NCBI RefSeq assembly: GCF_037482845.1
Contig: NZ_JBBHJW010000004.1
Coordinates: forward strand, 62,001-126,000
Length of the DNA stretch: 64,000 nucleotides
Source: Paucibacter_B soli
Lineage (GTDB): Bacteria > Pseudomonadota > Gammaproteobacteria > Burkholderiales > Burkholderiaceae_C
Direction: 5' to 3'
Shown here: positions 35,774 through 43,686 of the stretch, piece after piece
How the letters are laid out: the number at the start of each line of letters is the position of its first letter
How positions within the stretch are numbered: position 1 is the first letter of the stretch
Translations under genes and position numbers: made by a program
The notes under the pieces: generated by a model
Told to the model about the DNA's origin: nothing
Database searches by the model: none
Seen by the model: only the letters and a program-made list of their open reading frames with translations

Positions 35774-36082
35774 GTCTTGCACCCAGCTCCAGCAGGGCGC
35801 GCGCCGCCTCCAGACCTTCGGGCCTGCGCAGCGCGCCGCCATGGCCGACCTCGGGCCCCTCCACCAGGCGCAGGCAGCTGTCGCGGTGGCGCATGGCCTG
35901 GGCCAGGCCGTGGCTGAAGCGGGGCGAGGCGGTCTGGTCTGGTCCTGCTTGCCCACCAGCGGCAGGGCGTCCTCCTGCATGCCTGCGACGCCGCCGCTGC
36001 CCTCCGACAGGCCCATGTCGCGATAGTCCCAGACCAAGACATTCATCAGCGGCAGCCTGGCGCTGTGGCGCAGCAGGGCCGC
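35774..36082 (-). pseudogene. Frameshifted alpha/beta-hydrolase remnant
   Basis: Minus-strand reading from the stop of the upstream lipoprotein gene gives LPLMNVLVWDYRDMGLSEG, a hydrolase-like strand-loop. This is followed by LPLVGKQDQTRPPR and, only after a change of frame near 35945, by RFSHGLAQAMRHRDSC and a GPEVGHGG stretch with the final His expected in such enzymes, ending at a TGA at 35774. The nucleophile region is missing. The rest of 35666-35773 shows no coding signal. The call rests on pattern recognition. Confidence 0.4.
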
Positions 36083-37426
36083 TTAGCGCGGCAAGGTCAG
36101 CGGCGTCTCGACCCAGGACGACCAGTAACTGCTGCCGGCTGGCTTGCTGCGGGTGGCGCCGGCATACCAGTTGGGCTCGGGCGCGGTATCGCTGTCTTCG
36201 CCGTAGCTCACGGTCACCTGGGCACCGTATTTGAAGTACCAGCGCGGGTTCCAGCCCAGACCGGCCAGGTCCGGGAAGCTGTATTCAAGCGTCTTGGCGC
36301 CCTTGGTCCAGCCGGCCGAGAACCTGAAGTACCAGAACGGGTCCTGCCCGCTCGGGTCCGGGTTGTCAAAGGTGTCGACGCGCAGCGTGCTGATCAGGCT
36401 GCCTGCCAGCGGCGACCACTTGACGAGCGGACGCGGATAGGCGCTGTTGGGCACCAGCCCGACGGCGACGGGATTGACATTGGGCGGCAATTGCACCGTT
36501 TGCCCCGCGCCATCGAGCGAGCGGTAGCCGGCCTGCCGGAACGCTCTGCCATCGCCCTGCGCCAGGCTGGCGGTCACGGCCGTTGAGTAATAGCCATTGG
36601 GAAGCGCGGTGCCGGCCGGCAGCGTCGGGTAGGCGCCCGAGCTCGTCGAGCGGTTCAGGGCAATCGAGCCCTGCGCCGAACGCCAGGTGACCGAGTACGA
36701 CAGCGATTCGCCCGCACGCGCGGCGTCCGCGGCCAGGCCGATGCGCTGCGTCGCCGTGAGCGCTGTGCCACGGGCAAGGTCGAAGCTGATCGGCAGATCG
36801 GTGCTGGTCTTCAGATCGCGCAGGTAGACGAACAGATCCGCCACATTGCTGCTGTCAAAACGGCTCAGCGAGGCATCGAAGGCCGCGTCGCCGACCATGA
36901 AGGCATGGCGGTCCGCCTGCCAGCTGTTGCACGCCTCATTGGCCGTATAAGCCTGTACCCGGACATGGCAGCGCGCGCTGCTGCCGGCATTCAACACACT
37001 GGCACGGATGGTGTGATTCGCATCGCGCGAGGACTCGGACGCCGAGAGGTCGACCACCGCCGCTTCCTCGCGGGTGAGGTGGAGCGCGTTGACGGTCGCG
37101 GCTTCGTTGGGCTGCTCGGCTACCACCAGCACCGCATAGCGCCCCTCGGCGTTGTCGACCTGGAAGCTGTAGTTCCCGCCCGATGGCTGCGCCAGCTTCC
37201 AGGGCCCATCGCCATCCTGGTAGGCGACCCAGACCTGCAGATTGCGGGCCTTGGGGGGCAGCACGGTCACGCTGCCTGCATGGCTGGTCGAACTTGGCCC
37301 GCCGGTGCTCGGCGCCACTGGCGTCGAGCCGGCGCCGCCCCCACCGCCGCAGCCCACCAAACCCGTCGCGGCCAGCAGTGCCGCCAGTGCCGTCACGGGC
37401 GCCAGCGCGCCCTTGCTTCGAATCAT
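36083..37426 (-). CDS. Putative lipoprotein of unknown function
   Basis: 447-residue exported protein. The ATG at 37426 follows GAGGAGGCACTG, a strong ribosome binding site, and is preferred to a start six codons earlier. The signal peptide ends with a lipobox (LVGC), and the mature N terminus is a run of Gly followed by a Ser/Thr/Pro linker, as in outer-membrane lipoproteins. The body is beta-rich with no family I recognise; a WYFRFSAGW segment and a later WYFKYGAQV segment look like an internal repeat in the last 100 residues. Codon bias fits the host. It sits in an irregular region next to broken genes. Confidence 0.7.
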   Translation of the reverse strand: MIRSKGALAPVTALAALLAATGLVGCGGGGGAGSTPVAPSTGGPSSTSHAGSVTVLPPKARNLQVWVAYQDGDGPWKLAQPSGGNYSFQVDNAEGRYAVLVVAEQPNEAATVNALHLTREEAAVVDLSASESSRDANHTIRASVLNAGSSARCHVRVQAYTANEACNSWQADRHAFMVGDAAFDASLSRFDSSNVADLFVYLRDLKTSTDLPISFDLARGTALTATQRIGLAADAARAGESLSYSVTWRSAQGSIALNRSTSSGAYPTLPAGTALPNGYYSTAVTASLAQGDGRAFRQAGYRSLDGAGQTVQLPPNVNPVAVGLVPNSAYPRPLVKWSPLAGSLISTLRVDTFDNPDPSGQDPFWYFRFSAGWTKGAKTLEYSFPDLAGLGWNPRWYFKYGAQVTVSYGEDSDTAPEPNWYAGATRSKPAGSSYWSSWVETPLTLPR

Positions 37427-37506
37427 CAGTGCCTCCTCGTTCACTTGCTGCCCAGTGCAGCTGGGCGAATGGCGCGCGATTCTGTCACAGCCCTTTTGGG
37501 GCGCGC

Positions 37507-37669
37507 TCAGCGCTCGGCGCCGGGCGGAAGCTGACGCAGCGGCTCGCTGGCCTGCAGCGCCAGCGGCTGGTCGAACTGCAGGCGCAGATAGCGCGGCAGC
37601 GGCGCCATGTCGGTGGGCCGGTCAAGCGTCTTGAGGCTGGGGGGCGCTGTGACGCTGCCAGCGCGCGCT
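37507..37669 (-). pseudogene. Orphan C-terminal coding tail without a start
   Basis: An open stretch of about 50 codons with host-like third-position bias ends in a TGA at 37507-37509 (…LRQLPPGAER). It includes DMAPLPRYLRLQFDQPLAL and has no plausible N-terminal domain: an in-frame TGA lies just upstream, inside the neighbouring 82-residue gene. It looks like the surviving end of a larger gene whose front was lost. A short real gene starting at the internal ATG (MAPLPRY) cannot be excluded. The remaining 37427-37506 holds nothing recognisable. Confidence 0.25.
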
Positions 37670-37918
37670 TCAGTTCACGAGGGAGAAGGTGATGAAGCCG
37701 CTACCTGCCTCGGCCAAGGTCTTGATTCCCACTGTGCCGGCACTGATCGCAATGAACTTGACGTGCCGTTGGGTTTCCTTGGCATGCTTCGCAAGCGCCA
37801 AGGCCGCAGCCATCCTGTCGCTGGCATGAGGGGCCAGGTCGTTGTACGAAAGTTCAAGGTTCGCTCCGGCACTCATGAGCGAATTCAGGAATGCGGCTTG
37901 GAGCGTGTTGCTGTGCAT
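37670..37918 (-). CDS. Hypothetical 82-residue protein
   Basis: Small protein of no recognised family, opening MHSNTLQAAFLNSLM and ending GSGFITFSLVN. The start has a TGGAG ribosome binding site eight bases upstream. Its codon use is less GC-biased at third positions than that of its neighbours (codons such as AAT, TCG, GCA, CTT occur), suggesting a recent arrival. There is no signal peptide or membrane segment. Function unknown. Confidence 0.55.
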   Translation of the reverse strand: MHSNTLQAAFLNSLMSAGANLELSYNDLAPHASDRMAAALALAKHAKETQRHVKFIAISAGTVGIKTLAEAGSGFITFSLVN

Positions 37919-37983
37919 GTGATATCTCCATTGGGATGGGACAGCATAGTCCTGCCCCGGCAGCTTCCTCTGCTGGGGAAACT

Positions 37984-38700
37984 CTAGGGCTGCGGATAGC
38001 GCCTCAAGCCGTTCAGCTCCAGCACCCGCACTCCGCCATATTCCACGCTGATCAGCCCGCGTTCCTGCAGATGGCTCAAGGCCTCGTTGACACGCTGGCG
38101 CGACAGGCCGACCAATTTGGCCAGTTCCTGCTGGGTGATGCGCAGGATGCCGCCCACGCCGGGGTAGAGCTGGGGGTGGAAGAGGGCGGCGAGATTGCGT
38201 GCCACGCGCAGGTCGGGGTCGGAGATGCGGTCGATCTCGCGCGCGGCGATGAACTGGCCGAGGCGCTCGTTGAGCTGGTTCAGCACGAAGCGGTTGAAGC
38301 CTATGCTGTGCTCCAGCAGGTCGTGGAAGGTCTCGATCGGCAGGCCCGCCACCACGCTGCGGCGCAGCGGCTGGATGTTGTAGCGGTAGACCTCGCGCTT
38401 GAGCAGGGTGCCCTCGCCGAACCAGCCGCCCGGCGGCACGCCGGTGAAGGTGATGGACTGGGCGGCGGCATCGTCGTTGCTCATCTTCAGGAGGCCGTCG
38501 ATCACGCCGAACCAGAAGTTGGCGGGCTTGCCGATGCGGCAGATGCGCTCGCCCACCTCGGCGTCGGCCACCTGCAGCTGGGCGACCGCGGCCTCGCGCT
38601 GCTCGGGCGCCAGCACCGCCAGCCAGGGAATGGCCGCCAGCTCGGCGGCACTGGGTGCGCGCGCGCGCTGGCGCAGGGTCAGGTGTTGCGTCTTGTTCAT
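37984..38700 (-). CDS. Crp/Fnr family transcriptional regulator
   Basis: 238-residue regulator with an N-terminal cyclic-nucleotide-binding-like beta-barrel (about 30-140) and a C-terminal winged helix (about 165-232). No Fnr-type N-terminal cysteine cluster is present, so oxygen sensing by an iron-sulfur cluster is unlikely. The recognition helix reads GLSRQRVNEALSHLQERG; an Arg at this position, as in Crp, contacts the G of TGTG/TGTC half-sites. The ATG at 38700 is used; 38724 is an alternative. It is transcribed divergently from the acyl-CoA synthetase/ABC operon and probably controls it. Confidence 0.9.
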   Translation of the reverse strand: MNKTQHLTLRQRARAPSAAELAAIPWLAVLAPEQREAAVAQLQVADAEVGERICRIGKPANFWFGVIDGLLKMSNDDAAAQSITFTGVPPGGWFGEGTLLKREVYRYNIQPLRRSVVAGLPIETFHDLLEHSIGFNRFVLNQLNERLGQFIAAREIDRISDPDLRVARNLAALFHPQLYPGVGGILRITQQELAKLVGLSRQRVNEALSHLQERGLISVEYGGVRVLELNGLRRYPQP

Positions 38701-38763
38701 ACCCCGTTCATCGCCGTTCAGCATGACGTGACGCTGACATGCGGTCTCAGGGAAAACTCCCCC

Positions 38764-38795
38764 TGTGATTTTGATCAAATGTCGTCGCAACGACA
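38764..38795. promoter_or_regulatory. Two adjacent Crp/Fnr-type operators
   Basis: TGTGA-N6-TCAAA at 38764-38779 resembles the Crp consensus TGTGA-N6-TCACA. TGTCG-N6-CGACA at 38780-38795 is a perfect palindrome of the Crp/CooA type. They abut without a gap in the 193-bp region between the regulator gene and the synthetase operon. Confidence 0.6.
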
Positions 38796-38893
38796 ACACG
38801 GCGTCAAAGTAAAAGCCTAGGATTGCACCGCAACAAGGCATGCACCGCCTTACCTGCCCGCTGGTGGGGCGCCGTGCACCGAGGAGACACAAG

Positions 38894-40843
38894 GTGACCA
38901 GCACGACTTTTCCCAGGCTCTTGCTTGACCATGCGGCGCAGCGTCCGAACGACGCCGCGCTGCGCGAGAAGGAATACGGCATCTGGCAGGCGCTCAGCTG
39001 GGCGCAGCTGGCCGAGCTGGTGTGCGCGCTGGCCCATGGCCTGCACCAGGCCGGCGTGCAGCGCGGCCAGCATCTCATCGTGGTGGGCGAGAACCGTCCG
39101 CGCCTGGCGGCCAGCATGCTGGCGGCCCAGGTGCTGGGCGCGATTCCGGTGCCGCTCTACCAGGACGCGGTGGGTGCCGAGTTCGTGTTCCCCATCAACA
39201 ACGCCGAGGTGGCCTTCGCGATCGTGGAGGACCAGGAGCAGGTCGACAAGCTGATCGAGATCCGCGGCCAATGCCCGCAGCTGGCCCATATCTGGTACGA
39301 CGACCCGCGCGGCCTGCGCAATTACGACGAGCCCGGCGTGGCGCCGCTGGACAGCCTGATCGCCGCCGGCGCGGCCGCCGCGAAGACGCAGCCGCAGCTG
39401 TTTGGCGAGTGGGCCGAGGCCGTCAAGCCCGATGATGTGGCGGCGATGTTCTTCACCTCGGGAACCACCGGCAACCCCAAGGGCGTGGTGCACAGCCATG
39501 CCACCTTGATCGACCGCGCGCAGGCCGGCGCGCGCTTCGACAAGCTGGGCAGCCACGAGGAGGTGCTGGCCTATCTGCCGCCCGCCTGGATTGGCCAGAA
39601 CATCTTCAGTTATGCCCAGTGGCTGGCCTGTGGCTACGTGGTGAACTGCCCCGAGTCGGCCAGCACCGTCTCCATCGACCTCAAGGAGATCGGGCCCACC
39701 TACTACTTCGCGCCGCCGCGCGTGTTCGAGGGCCTGCTCACCAGCGTGATGATCCGCATGGAGGATGCCGGCACCTTCAAGCGCTGGCTGTTTGCGCGCT
39801 GCATGGCGCTGGCGCAGCGCGTCGGCCCGGCGCTGATGGACGGCAAGCCGGTGGCCGCGCTCGACAAGCTGAAGTACGCGCTGGGCAATCTGTTCATCTA
39901 CGGGCCGCTGCGCAACACCCTGGGCTTTTCGCGCGTGCGGGTGGCCTATACCGCGGGCGAGGCGATCGGCCCCGACCTGTTCAGCTTCTACCGCGCCATC
40001 GGCATCAACCTCAAGCAGCTCTACGGCTCCACCGAGACGGCCGTGTTCGTGTGCCTGCAGCCCGACAACGAGGCGCGTGCCGATACCGTGGGCGTGCCGA
40101 TCGACGGCGTCGAGATCAAGCTGGACCAGAGCGGCGAGATCCTGGTGAAGTCGCCCGGCCTTTTGAAAGGTTATTACAAGAACGAGGCCGCCACCAACGA
40201 GGTGCTCACGCCCGAGGGCTGGTACCACACCGGCGATGCCGGCTTCATCGACGCCAGCGGCCACCTCAAGATCATCGACCGCGCCAAGGACGTGGGCCGC
40301 CTGCTGGGCGGCCCCTTTGATGGCGCCATGTTCGCGCCCAAGTATGTGGAGAACAAGCTCAAGTTCTTTGCCCACATCAAGGAGGCGGTGGCGCTGGGCG
40401 ACCGGCGCGAGCGCGTCTGCGCCTTCATCAACATCGACTTCGAGGCGGTGGGCAACTGGGCCGAGCGCCGCAACCTGCCCTATGCCGGCTACACCGATCT
40501 GGCGCAAAAGCCCGAGGTCTACGAGCTGATCCGCGAATGCGTGGAGAAGGTCAATGCCGACCTGGCGCAGGACGAGCTGCTGGCCGGCAGCCAGATCACG
40601 CGCTTCCTGATACTGCACAAGGAGCTGGACGCCGACGACGGCGAGCTGACGCGCACCCGCAAGGTCAGGCGCGGCGCGATTGCCGAGAAGTACGCGGTGC
40701 TGATTGATGCGCTCTACGGCGGCAAGAGCTCGCAGTTCATCGAGACGGCGGTGAAGTTCGAGGACGGTCGCACGGGCTCGGTCTCGGCCGATTTGCGGAT
40801 CATGGACACCAAAACATTCCCGGCTGTCAGGAGGGCTGCTTGA
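38894..40843 (+). CDS. AMP-binding acyl-CoA synthetase (long-chain type)
   Basis: 649-residue ATP-dependent acyl-CoA ligase. The ATP loop is FFTSGTTGNPKG, the adenylate motif YGSTETAVF, and the hinge block GWYHTGDAGFID. The C-terminal lysine region is ELTRTRKVRRG. The GTG at 38894 follows GAGGAGACACAAG and is preferred to an upstream ATG at 38840 that would add a basic leader. It is the first gene of an operon with a complete ABC importer, so it probably activates the imported acid to its CoA thioester. Its size fits long-chain or bulky acyl substrates, but the substrate is unknown. Confidence 0.9.
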   Translation: MTSTTFPRLLLDHAAQRPNDAALREKEYGIWQALSWAQLAELVCALAHGLHQAGVQRGQHLIVVGENRPRLAASMLAAQVLGAIPVPLYQDAVGAEFVFPINNAEVAFAIVEDQEQVDKLIEIRGQCPQLAHIWYDDPRGLRNYDEPGVAPLDSLIAAGAAAAKTQPQLFGEWAEAVKPDDVAAMFFTSGTTGNPKGVVHSHATLIDRAQAGARFDKLGSHEEVLAYLPPAWIGQNIFSYAQWLACGYVVNCPESASTVSIDLKEIGPTYYFAPPRVFEGLLTSVMIRMEDAGTFKRWLFARCMALAQRVGPALMDGKPVAALDKLKYALGNLFIYGPLRNTLGFSRVRVAYTAGEAIGPDLFSFYRAIGINLKQLYGSTETAVFVCLQPDNEARADTVGVPIDGVEIKLDQSGEILVKSPGLLKGYYKNEAATNEVLTPEGWYHTGDAGFIDASGHLKIIDRAKDVGRLLGGPFDGAMFAPKYVENKLKFFAHIKEAVALGDRRERVCAFINIDFEAVGNWAERRNLPYAGYTDLAQKPEVYELIRECVEKVNADLAQDELLAGSQITRFLILHKELDADDGELTRTRKVRRGAIAEKYAVLIDALYGGKSSQFIETAVKFEDGRTGSVSADLRIMDTKTFPAVRRAA

Positions 40844-41625
40844 TGGCCAAGAAGATTGGCGAGGTCATCCTCGAGGTCAAGAACATCTCGCTGAGCTTCG
40901 GCGGCGTGAAGGCGCTCACCGACATCAGCTTCGATGTGCGCGAGCATGAGATCCGCTCCATCATCGGCCCCAACGGCGCGGGCAAGAGCTCGATGCTCAA
41001 CTGCATCAACGGCGTCTACCAGCCGCAGCAGGGGCAGATCAGCTTCAAGGGCCAGACCTTCAAGCACATGAATTCGCGCCAGGTGGCCGAGATGGGGGTG
41101 GCGCGCACCTTCCAGAACCTGGCGCTGTTCAAGGGCATGAGCGTGCTGGACAACATCATGACCGGCCGCAACCTGCACATGAAGAGCAATCTGCTGCTGC
41201 AGGCCCTGCGCTGGGGCCCGGCCGAGCGCGAGGAGATCGCGCAGCGCGAGAAGGTCGAGCGCATCATCGATTTCCTCGAGATCCAGGCCTATCGCAAGAC
41301 CCCGGTGGGCCGCCTGCCCTACGGCCTGCAAAAGCGCGTGGACCTGGGCCGTGCGCTGGCCATGGAGCCCAAGGTGCTGCTGCTGGACGAACCGATGGCC
41401 GGCATGAATGTGGAGGAGAAGCAGGACATGTGCCGCTTCATCCTCGACGTGAACGACGAGTTCGGCACCACCATCGTGCTGATCGAGCACGACATGGGCG
41501 TGGTGATGGACATCTCCGACCGCGTGGTGGTGCTGGACTACGGCAAGAAGATCGGCGACGGCGAACCCGATGCGGTGCGCCAGAACGAAGACGTGATCCG
41601 TGCCTACCTCGGCACTTCACATTGA
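40843..41625 (+). CDS. ABC transporter ATPase, LivG type
   Basis: 260-residue ATPase of the branched-chain-amino-acid/hydrophobic-substrate importer family. Walker A is GPNGAGKSS and Walker B is LLLDEPMAGMN. The signature motif is the atypical LPYGLQKRVD in place of LSGGQ, which is common in LivG. The ATG overlaps the upstream stop (TGATG) and follows CAGGAGG. It pairs with the LivF-type ATPase four genes downstream. Confidence 0.93.
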   Translation: MAKKIGEVILEVKNISLSFGGVKALTDISFDVREHEIRSIIGPNGAGKSSMLNCINGVYQPQQGQISFKGQTFKHMNSRQVAEMGVARTFQNLALFKGMSVLDNIMTGRNLHMKSNLLLQALRWGPAEREEIAQREKVERIIDFLEIQAYRKTPVGRLPYGLQKRVDLGRALAMEPKVLLLDEPMAGMNVEEKQDMCRFILDVNDEFGTTIVLIEHDMGVVMDISDRVVVLDYGKKIGDGEPDAVRQNEDVIRAYLGTSH

Positions 41626-41637
41626 GATGGAGCAGTG

Positions 41638-42567
41638 ATGGGATTCGTCATCGAAACAATCTTCGGCGGCCTGATGACGGGCATGCTGTATTCGCTCATC
41701 GCCTTGGGCTTTGTGCTGATCTACAAGGCCTCGGGCGTGTTCAATTTCGCCCAGGGCGCGATGGTGCTGTTCGCCGCGCTGGCGATGGCGCGCTTTGCCG
41801 AATGGATTCCGCAGTGGACCGGCATCAGCAACCCCATCGCCGCGAATGTGCTGGGCTTTGCCGCGGCCTTCGCGGTGATGATCGCGGTGGCCTGGCTGAT
41901 CGAGCGGCTGGCGCTCTCCAAGCTGGTGAACCAGGAGGGCATCACGCTCTTGATGGCCACGCTGGGCATCACCTACTTTCTTGAAGGCGCGGGCCAGATG
42001 CTGTTCGGCTCGGACATCTACAAGATCGACGTGGGCATGCCCAAGGACCCGATCTTCCTGTTCGAGCAGGCCTTCCAGGGCGGCGTGCTGGTCAACAAGG
42101 AAGACCTCTATGCGGCGCTGATCGCCGCCGCCATGGTGGCGCTGCTGGCGCTGTTCTTCCAGAAGACCGCCACCGGCCGCGCGCTGCGCGCGGTGGCCGA
42201 TGACCACCAGGCCGCGCAGTCGATCGGCATTCCGCTGTCCACCATCTGGGTGATCGTGTGGAGCGTGGCGGGCTTCGTGGCCCTGGTGGCCGGCATCATC
42301 TGGGGCAGCAAGCTGGGCGTGCAGTTCTCGCTCTCGCTGGTGGCGCTGAAGGCGCTGCCGGTGGTGATACTGGGCGGCCTCACCTCGGTGCCGGGCGCCA
42401 TCATCGGCGGCCTCCTGATCGGGGTGGGCGAAAAGGTCTCCGAGGTCTATCTGGGCCCCATGCTGGGCGGTGGCATCGAGATCTGGTTTGCCTATGTGTT
42501 GGCGCTGATGTTCCTGCTGGTACGGCCGCAAGGGCTGTTCGGCGAGAAGATCATTGACCGCGTCTGA
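41638..42567 (+). CDS. ABC transporter permease, LivH type
   Basis: 309-residue inner-membrane permease with about eight helices. It contains GLMTGMLYSLIALGFVL at the start, the FNFAQGAMV motif, and the cytoplasmic coupling loop GRALRAVADDHQAAQSIGI that contacts the ATPase. It follows the LivG-type gene by 12 bases; the ATG at 41638 is one codon after an alternative GTG. It forms the translocation pore with the LivM-type permease. Confidence 0.93.
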   Translation: MGFVIETIFGGLMTGMLYSLIALGFVLIYKASGVFNFAQGAMVLFAALAMARFAEWIPQWTGISNPIAANVLGFAAAFAVMIAVAWLIERLALSKLVNQEGITLLMATLGITYFLEGAGQMLFGSDIYKIDVGMPKDPIFLFEQAFQGGVLVNKEDLYAALIAAAMVALLALFFQKTATGRALRAVADDHQAAQSIGIPLSTIWVIVWSVAGFVALVAGIIWGSKLGVQFSLSLVALKALPVVILGGLTSVPGAIIGGLLIGVGEKVSEVYLGPMLGGGIEIWFAYVLALMFLLVRPQGLFGEKIIDRV

Positions 42568-42581
42568 GGGAGTGACAGAGC

Positions 42582-43646
42582 ATGCTTTACCGTGAGAACG
42601 GCCAGTTCAAGACCTCCTACCGGGCCGACAACCAGATCTTTCCGATCCGGCAGGACCAGATCGCCATCGGGATGATCCTGGTGCTGGCCTATGTGGTCAT
42701 GCCGCTGCTGGCCTCGGAGTATTTCTTCCGCGCCATCCTGATCCCCTTTTTGATCCTGTCGCTGGCGGCTCTGGGGCTGAACGTGCTGGTGGGTTATTGC
42801 GGCCAGATCTCGCTGGGCACCGGTGCCTTCATGGCGGTGGGCGCCTATGCGGCCTACAACTTCCAGGTGCGCATCGAGGGCATGCCGCTGATCGCCGCGC
42901 TGCTGCTGGGCGGGCTGTGTTCCACCGTGGTGGGCGTGCTGTTCGGCATCCCGTCGCTGCGCATCAAGGGCCTGTACCTGGCGGTGGCCACGCTGGCCGC
43001 GCAGTTCTTCTGCGACTGGGCGTTTCTGCGCATCCAGTGGTTCACCAACGATTCGCCCTCGGGCAATGTCTCGGTCTCGAATCTGCAGGTCTTTGGTCTG
43101 GCGGTCGAATCGCCGGTGCAGAAGTATTTGTTCTGCCTGGCCCTGGTGAGCGTGTTCGCGCTGCTGACCAAGAACCTGGTGCGCTCGTCGATCGGCCGCG
43201 AGTGGATGGCGATGCGCGACATGGACGTGGCCGCCGCGGTGATAGGTATTAGGCCTGTGTATGCCAAGCTCACCGCCTTTGCCGTGAGCAGTTTCATCGT
43301 CGGCGTGGCGGGCGCGCTGTGGGGCTTTGTGCACCTGGGCTCCTGGGAGCCGGCGGCGTTCTCGATCGACCGCAGCTTCCAGCTGCTCTTCATGGTCATC
43401 ATCGGCGGCCTGGGTTCGGTGATGGGCAGCTTCTTCGGCGCCGCCTTCATCATCTTCCTGCCGATCTTGCTGAATCAGGTGCCGCATTGGCTGGGCATCC
43501 CGATCGGCACCGAAACCGCCTCGCACCTGGAGCTGATGGTGTTCGGCGCCCTGATCGTGTTCTTCCTCATCAAGGAGCCGCACGGGCTGGCGCGCCTGTG
43601 GTCCACGGCCAAGGAAAAGCTGCGCCTGTGGCCCTTCCCTCATTGA
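42582..43646 (+). CDS. ABC transporter permease, LivM type
   Basis: 354-residue permease with an N-terminal extension of about 35 residues before the first helix. It then shows the family blocks GYCGQISLGTGAFMAVGAYAA and REWMAMRDMDVAAAVIGI (coupling loop), and GGLGSVMGSFFGAAF near the C terminus. It heterodimerises with the LivH-type permease encoded just upstream. Confidence 0.93.
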   Translation: MLYRENGQFKTSYRADNQIFPIRQDQIAIGMILVLAYVVMPLLASEYFFRAILIPFLILSLAALGLNVLVGYCGQISLGTGAFMAVGAYAAYNFQVRIEGMPLIAALLLGGLCSTVVGVLFGIPSLRIKGLYLAVATLAAQFFCDWAFLRIQWFTNDSPSGNVSVSNLQVFGLAVESPVQKYLFCLALVSVFALLTKNLVRSSIGREWMAMRDMDVAAAVIGIRPVYAKLTAFAVSSFIVGVAGALWGFVHLGSWEPAAFSIDRSFQLLFMVIIGGLGSVMGSFFGAAFIIFLPILLNQVPHWLGIPIGTETASHLELMVFGALIVFFLIKEPHGLARLWSTAKEKLRLWPFPH

Positions 43647-43686
43647 TTAAAACCGCACCACGAGTGCATCCAACTGGAGACGAAGC

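Noticed and set aside
38804..40618. Minus-strand open frame of about 600 codons opposite the acyl-CoA synthetase
   Set aside because: Antisense shadow; its path also overlaps the promoter and operators of the synthetase operon.
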